64,000 bases of DNA from Paenibacillus radicis (ex Xue et al. 2023) (lineage in GTDB: Bacteria > Bacillota > Bacilli > Paenibacillales > NBRC-103111): the NCBI RefSeq assembly GCF_024722015.1, contig NZ_JANQBD010000019.1, forward strand, positions 62,001 through 126,000, in the 5' to 3' direction. Shown one piece after another: positions 7,848 to 16,581 of this stretch. The number at the start of each line of letters is the position of its first letter. Position 1 is the stretch's first letter. The notes below the pieces were generated by a model that ran no database searches, was not told where the DNA came from, and saw only the letters and a program-made list of their open reading frames with translations. The translations under genes were made by a program, and so were the position numbers.

Positions 7848-9437
7848 TTACCTAAATTTGGCTATATGGGTCTGGTTTCTTCCCGATTGCTTAGCCTTAT
7901 ACAAGGCTTGGTCGGCCATATGGATCAGCTCTTCTGCAGATGCGGAGTGTGAAGGATAGTGTGCGATACCCTGTGAGACCGTAATAGGCTGGCCGATAGG
8001 ATGGATATTTTTTTCCAACGTATGGCGAATTCGTTCTGCCACAAGAAAAGCCTCATCAATAGCGGCATGTGATATAAGGGCAATAAATTCTTCACCTCCG
8101 AAACGACAGCATACATCACCCGGCCGTACTGTGGAAGTAATAATTTGTGCAAAATGCTTTAATACTTCGTCCCCGGCTTGATGACCGTAGGTGTCATTAA
8201 TGGATTTAAATCTATCAATGTCCATAATAATTATAGAGAAAGGGGTCTGCTCCTCCATCCATTGATGCATGATGATTTCGAGCGTTCTTCGGTTTGTCAA
8301 TCCGGTCAATGGATCGGTCATCGCCTCATGCGTCAATTGATCCGTCTGTTTTTTAATATCCGATATAGCATATCTAATTGATTTGGTTAACAAATCCGCC
8401 TCTCTATTCCAATGCTGCTTTATTTCAGGGATTTCGACTTTATCTCTGCCGATTTTACTCACAAGGTCAGCCAGAGTTACGAAAGGCTTCGCCAGCTTGC
8501 GCGCAAAGCCTATGACTACCAGTAGCAACATTAGAAATGGCAGCATCATATACAATAGAACGGCACCGATATGCTGTTCCAGTTGGTCATTTACGACGTC
8601 GATAGGCGACGCCACAACTACGCCCCAGCCATTTGCCGGAACCTTAACGTATCCGGCAAGCAATGCCTCTCCCTTCAAGCTGACCGTCTGTTCGTGGCCG
8701 CTCTGACCTTGAATAAGCTTTCGGACGACTTGATTGGCGCTAATATCCTCGCCTATACGATTTGTGTCCTGATGGAATAGTAAACGACCTTCATTTTCCA
8801 CTATGTAAAAATGAGAACCTATTTCATCTGTTGGGTTGCTTCGAAAAATCATATTCAATATATTTTCCTCTTGAAGATAAATAGTTCCACTAATATACCC
8901 CCGGTAAGTACCGTTCATATCATATATGGGCTCGCTCATAAATACGAGAAGACGTCCGGTAGTTGCAGCTATGTAAGGTTTGGAAAGGTAAGGTTGTTGC
9001 AGGGCCAATGCGGTTTTCGACTCTTCGGTTGTAATATATTTGCCTGCAGAACCGATGGATTTGGGGGACATACTTCGAACAAGTCCTGTTTCGTCTACCA
9101 GAGCAATGGAATTAAAATAGTTGCTGCTATAACGTATCAATTCCAGATTAGAGTATATTTCATCTTCAGTCATTGAGCTCATATTTGAATAAAATGTTGC
9201 GGATTTGTACAGGCTGCTCCTCATGGATTTAAACAAGGAATCTATCGTCTGACTCATTTTGCTTGCGTTTGTAAGATTCAATGTGAGCGTAGTATCTATT
9301 AATGATTTTTTGCTTGATTGATAGGATGCTATGAGGAGAATGGTTAAAGTCAGAAGGACAGATAGAGAGACCAAGCCTGTTAATAGTGTGGCAAGGCTAA
9401 TCTTTCTCTGTTGGCTTGCTTTTATTACACGCAGCAT
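7848..9437 (-). CDS. Membrane sensor diguanylate cyclase (Cache-HAMP-like-GGDEF)
   Basis: About 529 residues. A membrane segment near the N-terminus is followed by an extracellular double-Cache-type sensor (about 35-290, with typical GLVRSMSPKSIGS and YISGTIYLQEE strands), a second membrane segment (VLLYMMLPFLMLLLVVIGFA), a HAMP-like linker and a C-terminal GGDEF domain. The active-site motif is RFGGEEF (about 446-450) with MTDPLTGLTNRRTLE at the domain start, as in active cyclases making c-di-GMP. No RxxD inhibitory site was noticed. Start is uncertain: AAGGGAG precedes both a TTG at 9446 (4 bases) and the ATG at 9437 (13 bases); a longer TTG frame begins at 9488. Confidence 0.85.
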   Translation of the reverse strand: MLRVIKASQQRKISLATLLTGLVSLSVLLTLTILLIASYQSSKKSLIDTTLTLNLTNASKMSQTIDSLFKSMRSSLYKSATFYSNMSSMTEDEIYSNLELIRYSSNYFNSIALVDETGLVRSMSPKSIGSAGKYITTEESKTALALQQPYLSKPYIAATTGRLLVFMSEPIYDMNGTYRGYISGTIYLQEENILNMIFRSNPTDEIGSHFYIVENEGRLLFHQDTNRIGEDISANQVVRKLIQGQSGHEQTVSLKGEALLAGYVKVPANGWGVVVASPIDVVNDQLEQHIGAVLLYMMLPFLMLLLVVIGFARKLAKPFVTLADLVSKIGRDKVEIPEIKQHWNREADLLTKSIRYAISDIKKQTDQLTHEAMTDPLTGLTNRRTLEIIMHQWMEEQTPFSIIIMDIDRFKSINDTYGHQAGDEVLKHFAQIITSTVRPGDVCCRFGGEEFIALISHAAIDEAFLVAERIRHTLEKNIHPIGQPITVSQGIAHYPSHSASAEELIHMADQALYKAKQSGRNQTHIAKFR

Positions 9438-9621
9438 AGGTATCAAAATGCTCCCTTGTGTTGAGTTTAGATTACAGGTCAGAACCAATAAAACCCCATT
9501 GTAGCATATATTGGGGCTATTTATAGATTAAGCCTTCGTGAATTTTATGAACAAAACGTACTAAATGAAGTTATTATTGTTAATTTGGTTAAATTATTAT
9601 ATTTTATATTTAATGATATGA

Positions 9622-9635
9622 TGAAAGCGCTTTAT
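9622..9635 (+). promoter_or_regulatory. cre box (CcpA site) before the HPr-like gene
   Basis: TGAAAGCGCTTTAT closely matches the cre consensus TGWAANCGNTNWCA. It lies 53 bases before the ATG of the HPr-like gene and just downstream of an AT-rich promoter-like region, a position that fits repression. Confidence 0.65.
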
Positions 9636-9687
9636 AACGCTTTGACGATATCTAAGTGAAACGCATCCTAAAATTGGAGGGATTTAG

Positions 9688-9930
9688 ATGAGCGGTTTGG
9701 ATACTAAGGCAATTGTGGAAATAAATCAGAAGGCCTCCCAGTTTAGATCTAGCATCGTTATCTGTTTAGACAATAAAATTATAGACGCAAAGAGTATATT
9801 GGGGTTAAGCATTACTTTGTTGAACGATCAGCACTACAGACTGGAGATTCACGGTCTTGATGAAGCAGAAGCAAAGGCGGAGATGACTGAAGTTTTTAAA
9901 AAACATCATCTGTCGGTAACTGTGAATTAG
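9688..9930 (+). CDS. HPr-like protein lacking the PTS histidine
   Basis: An 80-residue HPr-fold protein. Aligning KASQF with HPr TASKY, the segment before it reads GLDTKA where HPr has GIHARPA, so His15 is replaced by Asp5, and the first strand is shortened. The regulatory serine region is kept: AKSILGL (Ser36) matches KSIMGV around Ser46 of HPr. It therefore cannot carry PTS phosphate from enzyme I but may be phosphorylated by HprK, like Crh (which has Gln15). GGAGGG precedes the ATG. A cre box upstream and a terminator downstream mark it as a single-gene unit. Confidence 0.75.
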   Translation: MSGLDTKAIVEINQKASQFRSSIVICLDNKIIDAKSILGLSITLLNDQHYRLEIHGLDEAEAKAEMTEVFKKHHLSVTVN

Positions 9931-9987
9931 ATTGATTTAGTTGTTCAGCTCCGCTGAAAGCTTATTAAGTCTGTTATAATAAAATAA

Positions 9988-10026
9988 GCCTCCGGCCACT
10001 TATATAGTGCGTTCGGAGGTTTTTTT
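9988..10026 (+). terminator. Terminator of the HPr-like gene
   Basis: CCTCCG / CGGAGG with an inner CACT/AGTG stem, followed by seven T. It ends 20 bases before the next start codon. Confidence 0.75.
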
Positions 10027-10045
10027 CAAGATTGGAGGAGCAAAT

Positions 10046-11872
10046 TTGTTATTCAAGTTAGCTGCCTGGTTTTCTCGTGCTCGATCCAGTCGATGGAGCA
10101 TATCAAAAATTATGTTTATTTCATTTTTTATTATGATTTTACTACCGATATTTTTAATAACCGTAATATCTGTGACGTTGTATCACTCCATTTTAATGGA
10201 AACCATCACTTCGCGTGCGACAACAACACTTGAGCTTGTCTCCTCTACTGTAGATAATGAAGTAGGCCGAATCAAGAAGACGATAGCGTCACTTCTTAAA
10301 GATCATGAAGTTAGCGCGAGTATCTCTCGAATCCTTAGAGCTGAAGATTTATTGGAGAGCCCTACCTATAAGCAGAAGCTTGATCAGCAATTGTCCAATT
10401 ATTTCCACCATTATTGGCCAGATTTGATTTCGATTGTTTTTTTTCGTAAAAATCAAGGAGCCTATTATTATCAGAGAAATCTTAATTTAAATGAGAAAGA
10501 AATCAGGCAAACCCCATGGTATAGCGAGATGCTGCAATCAAAAAATAAAGTACACTTATTTGACGTTCAAGAGCAAGTATTTCTAGCTGACGCGGATATG
10601 AAATCCTCCTTCACGGCTGTGGTTGCCCCGGGAGACGACGGCCCATTCTTTGCCGATATTGATTTGATCCTGTTTGTTTTTAATGACAATATTTTGCAGC
10701 AGCATCTGGAGTCCCAGGTATCGAAGTCGGGTGAACTGCTTGTTCTAAATGAAAACGCTTCCTTCATAGTGTCTGGAAATACTGAGGGTTACAAAGGGGT
10801 TTTCGAAGATCCGTACTTATTAAGGGCGCAGAGAGAGGAAGCGGGCTATTATGTCGCTGAAATTAATCAGAAGGAATCATTCGTCGTTTATTTGACTTCG
10901 AAATTGGGATGGAAGTATATCCGAATCATTCCTTACGAACGGTTTATCAAAAAGGTGAAGGGTGTCTATGAACAAACCATTTGGATAGGCTCGATTGGAA
11001 TAATCATTTTCCTGTTCATTTCTATTCTTATCGTATCCTACATTGTTAAGCCGATTCTCTCATTGGTCAAGCAAATGAATGTAATGAAAACCGGAAATTT
11101 GAACGTGCAGATCGCAGAGCGCGGTCCGTTGGAAATATTTTTGTTGTCCAAAACCTTCAATCAGATGGTGCTGCGGATGAAAGAATTAATTCTGGATGTC
11201 GAAGAGAAGGAAAGGCAGAAGAAACACGCGGAGATTGCTGCGCTGCAATCGCAAATTAACCCCCATTTTCTATTAAATACGTTAAATACAATCAAGCTGA
11301 TGGCGGTTATGGCCAAGTCCCAGCATATTCAGAAAATGACCGAATCGCTTACTAAACTGCTCTCTTTTACATTCAACAGGGGAGGTATATACATTACAAT
11401 CGAAGAGGAAATCGGGCTGCTGGGTCATTATTTAAATATTATGAAGGTGCGGTATGGAGATAGCTTTGACGTTGAGATTCGTGTGGAAGAGCGTCTGAAA
11501 AGTTTTCATATTCTTAAACTGCTGCTTCAGCCTATCATCGAAAATGCTGTTATTCACGGTCTCCAGAGTGCAGAGGGGAGAGGGAGGCTTAGTATTACGG
11601 GGGAGTTCATGAACGAGGAGTCTCTATGCTTTTGCATCCAAGATAATGGAGTCGGCATGTCGGATGCGGAGCTGGGAGAAATAGAACCTCAATACCCTAA
11701 GAGAGAGAGCTTCAACGGGATGGGGCTGCAGAACGTCCACCAGCGAATTCAATTGAATTATGGGCCTAAGTATGGACTGAAAATTGTGAGCAAGCCGGGT
11801 AAGGGGACAAAGGTGGATATTTGCCTGCCTTTATTAGAAGCCCCTTTGAATCTGGATTCAGGAGGTGATTGA
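10046..11872 (+). CDS. YesM-type sensor histidine kinase (pair 1)
   Basis: About 608 residues. TM1 is at 25-50 (IMFISFFIMILLPIFLITVI), followed by an extracellular Cache-type sensor to about 310, TM2 (IGSIGIIIFLFISILIVSYIV), a HAMP domain, a His_kinase domain with LQSQINPHFLLNTLN (His407) and an ATPase domain with LLLQPIIENAVIHG and IQDNGVGM. Such kinases sense extracellular glycans or envelope stress and phosphorylate the partner regulator. The TTG at 10046 is taken as start since GGAGGAG lies at 10034-10040; the upstream GTG at 10007 lies inside the terminator of the previous gene. The partner gene begins two bases after the stop. Confidence 0.9.
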   Translation: MLFKLAAWFSRARSSRWSISKIMFISFFIMILLPIFLITVISVTLYHSILMETITSRATTTLELVSSTVDNEVGRIKKTIASLLKDHEVSASISRILRAEDLLESPTYKQKLDQQLSNYFHHYWPDLISIVFFRKNQGAYYYQRNLNLNEKEIRQTPWYSEMLQSKNKVHLFDVQEQVFLADADMKSSFTAVVAPGDDGPFFADIDLILFVFNDNILQQHLESQVSKSGELLVLNENASFIVSGNTEGYKGVFEDPYLLRAQREEAGYYVAEINQKESFVVYLTSKLGWKYIRIIPYERFIKKVKGVYEQTIWIGSIGIIIFLFISILIVSYIVKPILSLVKQMNVMKTGNLNVQIAERGPLEIFLLSKTFNQMVLRMKELILDVEEKERQKKHAEIAALQSQINPHFLLNTLNTIKLMAVMAKSQHIQKMTESLTKLLSFTFNRGGIYITIEEEIGLLGHYLNIMKVRYGDSFDVEIRVEERLKSFHILKLLLQPIIENAVIHGLQSAEGRGRLSITGEFMNEESLCFCIQDNGVGMSDAELGEIEPQYPKRESFNGMGLQNVHQRIQLNYGPKYGLKIVSKPGKGTKVDICLPLLEAPLNLDSGGD

Positions 11873-11873
11873 A

Positions 11874-13496
11874 TTGCTGCGGGTATTAATCGCCGATGAT
11901 GAGCCGTTGTTTCGAATAGCGATGCGGGAAATGATACGCTGGGAGCATTATGATTGTGAGATCGTTGCGGAAGTATCCAACGGCGGAGAAGCTTTGCGGT
12001 ACATGGAGCGCCATCCTGTAGACATCGTGATTATGGATGTGCAAATGCCGGTTCTAAACGGAATCGCTTTTCTTGAACAGCTGAAGGAAAGGGAAGAGAA
12101 GCATAAGCCGATGGTGATCGTACTCAGTGCGTACTCCAATTACAATTATGTACGGAAAGCCTTTTTATTAGGGGCGAGCGACTATATCGTAAAGGAGGAT
12201 TTAGAGGAATCCGTGGTTACCCCTGTCATTGCTAAGGCGGTAGCCAAGCGGAAAGAACATATGCAAGAAACAGAGCAGCAGCTTCAGGAGTCGAAAATTC
12301 AGCAGAAGCGTATGAAGGAGCAAGCTCTTTTGCTGATCTTAAACCATGCTGCGGAAGATGAAGGCTTGCCCGAAGAACAAATAAGGATGATCAGGGAATG
12401 GCGGGCTGAATCGTCTCAGTCACGCCAGATTCTGATAAGCATATGGATCGATAGAACATTTTCCGAAGAATCGAAGGATCTTGATTCGCAGAAGCTGAGG
12501 TATATTTCAATTACCATCATGCAAGTACTGGAGGCCAACTATCCGGAATCTGTCATTGTGCCTTTTAATAAGGCCGAATTTGCTATATTGGTGGTTTATC
12601 CTGTCAACGAAAGCGTGCAGCATACGAGACATCGAATTATCGAAACAGTGAATACGATCAGCAATCATCTCAGACAGTACTTGAATATATCGGTCAGCAT
12701 GGGGGTATCGCTTCCTTGTGCGGGGTGGATGCAATGGAGTGAGCACTATGATGCTGCGCGGCAGCTCGCGGCACTTCGTTTGTATAACGGACTCGGCCAC
12801 GCTTACTTTCCTGAGGATAGTCCGTTTAAAAGCTCTCAATCGACAGTTACGCCGCTATGCAGCACAGGTGAACTCTTGTATAAGCTTGAAATGGGGACAG
12901 CAGATTGGAAGGGGGAATTCGACAAATGGATTCAAGCTGTAAAATCTCTCGGGGTCGTTGAGGCTGAAATTATTTTTCAACAATATAAGTCACTTCTAAG
13001 AGAGTTAAGCATGCTAATTCACGCTAAAGGGTTCACTTGGCCGGATATATTGGAGCATGCCGATTCTCCGTATGAACAATTGGAGCAACTGGAGTGGATG
13101 CCCCGGATTCATGACTGGCTGCTTGCAGTGCTGCACAAAATTTATAATGTTTTGGATTCGGGAAGGAAGGCGGCAGACAGCATTCCCAGGCTGATCGATA
13201 AGGCCAAGAAATTGATCGAGCGCCATTATGCCGCCCCGATTTCATTATCTTTGGTCAGTCAGCAGGTGGGGGTTAGCGAAAGCTATTTAAGCAAAGTATT
13301 TGTTAAAGACACCGGGGAAAATTTCAGTGAATATGTCACTCGATTTCGTATAGAGAAAGCTAAACAGATGCTGTACAGCGGCATGAAAATTTATGAGGTT
13401 GGTGAGAGTGTAGGTTATCCGAATCAGACCCATTTTAGCCGAATTTTTAAAAAGGTTACAGGAAAAACACCTCTGGAATTCAAAAGTGGAAAATAA
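11874..13496 (+). CDS. YesN-type response regulator with AraC DNA-binding domain (pair 1)
   Basis: About 540 residues. The receiver domain (1-120) has the acidic pair DDE at 8-10 and phospho-acceptor Asp55 in VIMDVQMP. A long helical middle region follows, and a C-terminal AraC HTH pair covers the last 100 residues (LVSQQVGVSESYLSKVF and GESVGYPNQTHFSRIFKKVTG). The TTG start at 11874 lies eight bases after GGAGG at 11861-11865. Cotranscribed with the kinase; the likely target is the binding-protein gene immediately downstream or a remote operon. Confidence 0.9.
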   Translation: MLRVLIADDEPLFRIAMREMIRWEHYDCEIVAEVSNGGEALRYMERHPVDIVIMDVQMPVLNGIAFLEQLKEREEKHKPMVIVLSAYSNYNYVRKAFLLGASDYIVKEDLEESVVTPVIAKAVAKRKEHMQETEQQLQESKIQQKRMKEQALLLILNHAAEDEGLPEEQIRMIREWRAESSQSRQILISIWIDRTFSEESKDLDSQKLRYISITIMQVLEANYPESVIVPFNKAEFAILVVYPVNESVQHTRHRIIETVNTISNHLRQYLNISVSMGVSLPCAGWMQWSEHYDAARQLAALRLYNGLGHAYFPEDSPFKSSQSTVTPLCSTGELLYKLEMGTADWKGEFDKWIQAVKSLGVVEAEIIFQQYKSLLRELSMLIHAKGFTWPDILEHADSPYEQLEQLEWMPRIHDWLLAVLHKIYNVLDSGRKAADSIPRLIDKAKKLIERHYAAPISLSLVSQQVGVSESYLSKVFVKDTGENFSEYVTRFRIEKAKQMLYSGMKIYEVGESVGYPNQTHFSRIFKKVTGKTPLEFKSGK

Positions 13497-13575
13497 CCTC
13501 AGGTGGAACCGGCCAATTAAGCCGGCACTGCTTTCAAGTACAAAAACAGAAAAGAAAAGGACAAATATATGCATT

Positions 13576-13589
13576 TGAAAGCGCATTCG
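13576..13589 (+). promoter_or_regulatory. Possible cre box before the PstS-like gene
   Basis: TGAAAGCGCATTCG keeps the TGAAA-GCG core of the cre consensus but departs at several 3' positions. It lies 54 bases before the ATG. Confidence 0.4.
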
Positions 13590-13642
13590 TTAATTGTAGA
13601 ATTTGCATGTAACGTAACTACATTAGCGAAAGAGGTTAAAGT

Positions 13643-15166
13643 ATGAACAAACTGTTAAAAGGATTGACGGTATTTTCGGTTGTAGCATCCTGTGTTTTAG
13701 GCGGTTATGGGAATTATGCCAAGGCGGCCGAGTCGAATATGGTGGAAATGGTAATCCCGCCTCTTCCGACGAACCTGAAGCAGACAGACGAACAAGATGC
13801 TTTTAATAAAAAAAATGGCCGTCCGCTGCCTACACCGGAATTTATGCAGCCATTGATTGATTCGTCTTTGCCATCTTATAAGCCGCGTAAGGATATCGAG
13901 CTCTCCGGCAGCTTTAAGGGTGCATCATCTGACGTGCTGCCCAGTCTTGTAAGTCTGTGGATTGAGGAGTTCAAGAAATATTATCCAAAAGTGAACATAG
14001 AAATAGTTCCTCCTTATGCAGGCAGCCTTGGAGCACGGGAACTACTTAAGGAAACGGTCGAATTTGTTTTCGTATCGCGGGAGCTTAAGCCTGAGGATGT
14101 CGTTGATTTCAAGGCACAGTATGGCTATGAGCCGCTTAGCGTCCCCATTTCAGGAGCTTCCTACCGGCACTTTGGATTCCTTGATTCTATGGGATTCTAT
14201 GTCCATAAAGACAATCCGCTTGAGAAGCTGAACTTTGACCAGCTCGATGCATTATACTCGGCTACGCATCATCGTGGAGGAGGCGCTATCACTACATGGG
14301 GGGAGCTTGGATTAACCGGCGAATGGGCCGATAAGCCGATCAATCTGTACGGTATTCAGCCTTGGAACGGCTTCGAGGAGTTCATCCGTCAAAGAGTGTT
14401 GAGCACTGACGGACAACGTGGTGAATGGCGCGAGGGTATTACCTTTGATAAGCTTGTTTTTCCTGCAGCCGGCCGCGTAGCGGATGATCGTTACGGTCTT
14501 GGATATTCAGGCCTTGCTTACATCGATAAAGGTGTGAAATTGATTGCTCTGGCAGAAAACTCAACAAGTCCGTATTTTTCACCAACTTATGAGAATGTGG
14601 CAAGTGCTAAATACCCGCTGAGCCGCTTAATTTACTTTAATGTGAATAAGCAGCCGGGTAAGGAATTGAATCCGGTGCTTGATGAGTTTATGAAATTCAT
14701 CCTGAGTAAAGAAGGACAGCAGCAGGTTCTCAAGCACGCAATCTACCTTCCGCTGCGTGCAGAGCAGGCAAGTGATAGCTTGGCTATGGTTACCGGTGTG
14801 CCGCAAGTGAAAGTAGCTATCAATAATGCGGCACAGAGCTTTGTGCAAGCTCCTGTTATCAGAGACGGCAATGTGTTAGTGCCGTTAGGAGATATCTTCG
14901 GAAAGCTGGGAGCCGCTGTTGTATGGGATGGCGACAAAAGGAGCGTAACGGCGAGTAAAGGGAATACGAAGCTGAAATTAACTATAGGCTCAACAACGGC
15001 CGTTCTCAACGGAGCAGAAAAAACGCTTGAGGTTCCAGTTCAGGTTGTCAGAAATCCTTCGAATTTCAATAGTACGATGGTTCCTCTAAGATTCGTAAGC
15101 GAAGCGTTTGGTGCCAATGTAACGTTTGATAAAGCCACCAGAACGGTTACTGTTAATACTAAATAA
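13643..15166 (+). CDS. PstS-like substrate-binding protein fused to a copper-amine-oxidase-type stalk domain
   Basis: 507 residues, exported. A Sec signal lies at 1-28 (cleavage near AKA/AES); VASC at 14-17 could also serve as a lipobox. Residues about 75-375 form a phosphate-type periplasmic-binding fold (LSGSFKGASSDVLPSLVSLW, then FVFVSRELKPED and IYFNVNKQPGKELNPVLDEF). The last ~115 residues form a Cu_amine_oxidN1 domain: VIRDGNVLVPLGDIFGKLGA, DKRSVTASKGN, MVPLRFVSEAFGANVTFD. This stalk domain is common on Paenibacillus surface proteins, but its fusion to a PstS-like module is unusual. No pst permease genes are nearby, so it may be a sensor accessory or phosphate scavenger. It follows YesMN pair 1 directly. 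Confidence 0.8.
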   Translation: MNKLLKGLTVFSVVASCVLGGYGNYAKAAESNMVEMVIPPLPTNLKQTDEQDAFNKKNGRPLPTPEFMQPLIDSSLPSYKPRKDIELSGSFKGASSDVLPSLVSLWIEEFKKYYPKVNIEIVPPYAGSLGARELLKETVEFVFVSRELKPEDVVDFKAQYGYEPLSVPISGASYRHFGFLDSMGFYVHKDNPLEKLNFDQLDALYSATHHRGGGAITTWGELGLTGEWADKPINLYGIQPWNGFEEFIRQRVLSTDGQRGEWREGITFDKLVFPAAGRVADDRYGLGYSGLAYIDKGVKLIALAENSTSPYFSPTYENVASAKYPLSRLIYFNVNKQPGKELNPVLDEFMKFILSKEGQQQVLKHAIYLPLRAEQASDSLAMVTGVPQVKVAINNAAQSFVQAPVIRDGNVLVPLGDIFGKLGAAVVWDGDKRSVTASKGNTKLKLTIGSTTAVLNGAEKTLEVPVQVVRNPSNFNSTMVPLRFVSEAFGANVTFDKATRTVTVNTK

Positions 15167-15231
15167 CAGGACACACACAGCAGGTTAAAGATTATCATAT
15201 GTTCCATGTTTCCAGAAGACATAACGGAAGA

Positions 15232-15261
15232 ATAGGCTGCGAGCTATTGCTCGCAGCCTAT
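15232..15261 (+). terminator. Perfect 13-bp hairpin after the PstS-like gene
   Basis: ATAGGCTGCGAGC / GCTCGCAGCCTAT with a TATT loop. There is no T-run on either side, so it may stabilise or attenuate the transcript and need not terminate it. Confidence 0.5.
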
Positions 15262-15336
15262 AGGCGGTCTCTGATGCTATTTTTAGTACGATCATCTGAA
15301 GGCAGATATAATCATTGTGAAAGAGAGGAAGCATCA

Positions 15337-15519
15337 ATGAGCCATACACAAGTATGCGGGTTATGTTACCAAGAAGCGAAGGAACCGACATGGGAAGGTG
15401 ACATTTGCGATACATGCCAAGATATATTGGAATTTGGCTATCGCTCTTTTCCTGCTTACGAATTGAAGAATACAAACTCAGACTGCTTGTATAAAGAGCG
15501 GCCCTACATTTCTTCATGA
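15337..15519 (+). CDS. Small zinc-ribbon-like protein
   Basis: A 60-residue protein starting MSHTQVCGLCYQE, with two CxxC pairs (CGLC at 7-10, CDTC near 30-33) spaced like a zinc ribbon. GAGAGGA precedes the ATG at 15337; the longer open frame from 15199 runs through the upstream hairpin and lacks a site. Function unknown; not clearly linked to Dps downstream. Confidence 0.65.
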   Translation: MSHTQVCGLCYQEAKEPTWEGDICDTCQDILEFGYRSFPAYELKNTNSDCLYKERPYISS

Positions 15520-15554
15520 AATCTTCATGATTAATATGGATGAAGATGGTATGA

Positions 15555-15589
15555 TTGATTTGTAAATTTAGATTAAGTCTAAATATAAA
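15555..15589 (+). promoter_or_regulatory. dps promoter with inverted-repeat operator
   Basis: A plausible -35 TTGTAA (15560-15565) and -10 TATAAA (15584-15589) enclose a perfect 7-5-7 inverted repeat ATTTAGA / TCTAAAT (15566-15584). An AT-rich palindrome here suggests a Fur/PerR-family repressor, as is known for dps/mrgA in Bacillus, but the spacing differs from the 7-1-7 PerR box, so the regulator is not assigned. Confidence 0.5.
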
Positions 15590-15652
15590 TTTAACTAGTC
15601 GCTGCTGCAGCTGAAATGACGCTGTTCAAAGACTTATGAGGAGGAACCTAAG

Positions 15653-16093
15653 ATGAGCGAAGCATTAAACACTATTCTTAATCGGCAGATTGCCAACTGG
15701 TCCGTGTTGCATGTCAAATTGCACAATTTCCATTGGTATGTGAAAGGCCATCAATTCTTCACTCTGCACCTCAAATTCGAGGAGCTGTATACGGAAGCGG
15801 CTCTCCATGTGGATGTGCTGGCGGAACGCTTGCTGGCCTTGGGCGGAAAGCCGGTAGCAACCCTGCAGGGATACCTGGATGTGGCGTCGGTCCGCGATGC
15901 GGCAGGCATTGAGACCGCAGAGCAGATGGTTGGAGCCGTAGTCAACGACTTCCAGACGGTTATTAATGAATTGAAAGCCGGCATGAAGCTGGCGGCATCG
16001 TTGGACGATGAGACGACAGGCGACTTGCTGCTCGGCATTCATGCCAGCCTTGAGAAGCATGTCTGGATGTTGAATTCCTTCCTGGGGAAATGA
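15653..16093 (+). CDS. dps: Dps-family ferritin-like DNA-protection protein
   Basis: 146 residues, the usual Dps length. The motif KLHNFHWYVKG gives ferroxidase His27, and HVDVLAERLL gives Asp54 and Glu58; these bind iron at the dimer interface of the 12-mer. It stores iron, detoxifies H2O2 and may coat DNA in stationary phase. GGAGGA precedes the ATG, and a strong hairpin follows. The promoter carries a palindromic operator. Confidence 0.92.
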   Translation: MSEALNTILNRQIANWSVLHVKLHNFHWYVKGHQFFTLHLKFEELYTEAALHVDVLAERLLALGGKPVATLQGYLDVASVRDAAGIETAEQMVGAVVNDFQTVINELKAGMKLAASLDDETTGDLLLGIHASLEKHVWMLNSFLGK

Positions 16094-16122
16094 TTGATAG
16101 CAAGGGAATGATATGCAAGTCG

Positions 16123-16155
16123 AAGCCTCCGGTTTTTTAGCCGGAAGGCTTTTTC
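16123..16155 (+). terminator. Terminator of dps
   Basis: AAGCCTCCGG / CCGGAAGGCTT stem with one bulge, followed by TTTTT. Confidence 0.75.
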
Positions 16156-16210
16156 GGCTTGTATGCGATAAGCCCGCGGTCGGATAGCCGCTGTTTTGAG
16201 GTCATGTTAC

Positions 16211-16400
16211 CTGGAAAAACTCCTGCTAATTATGCTGCATATTGCCTCGAACCCTAGCTTAGATGGAAAACCTCATGTTAATATCGCCTCCTATCCCTCT
16301 AGTTGGGGTTACACGCTGTATTAGAGGGAGGAAATCCATCTATATGCAATTTTCCTCCAAAAATTCTAAAAATAGATGGATGTTTTCCAGTTATTGTGGG
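16211..16400. repeat. Intergenic repeat array, copy 1
   Basis: Imperfect ~31-base units of the form TGGAAANNCTNCNGNTAAT lie at 16212 and 16264 (about 52 bases apart). An inverted copy is at 16314-16342 (TAGATGGATTTCCTCCC on the minus strand) and a further TAGATGGA at 16375. The same units recur at 33361-33500. The gene-free interval 16094-16581 otherwise holds only the dps terminator and the promoter of the next gene; the 81-codon open frame at 16303-16548 crosses the repeats and has no ribosome site. Confidence 0.65.
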
Positions 16401-16507
16401 TTGCATGGCGGTCGGTCCACGGGGAGTGGTCTCACGACTACTGAAACCTCTACACGATGGCGGATTTAAAGCTTTTAGTTCAACTTATATGGCGGGAAAA
16501 TATTTGC

Positions 16508-16538
16508 TTGCTCTAAACGAAACGGGTGTTGTTATAAT
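16508..16538 (+). promoter_or_regulatory. Extended -10 promoter before kinase 2
   Basis: TGTTATAAT (TATAAT at 16533-16538 with TG at 16530-16531) is an extended -10. TTGCTC at 16508-16513 is a poor, 19-base-spaced -35. Confidence 0.5.
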
Positions 16539-16581
16539 AAAGGGGTAAAATGCCAATTTACCAGGAAAGGTAACGCCCTTC

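Noticed and set aside
16303..16548. 81-codon plus-strand frame in the intergenic repeat region
   Set aside because: Crosses repeat units, has no ribosome site and runs into the promoter of the next gene.
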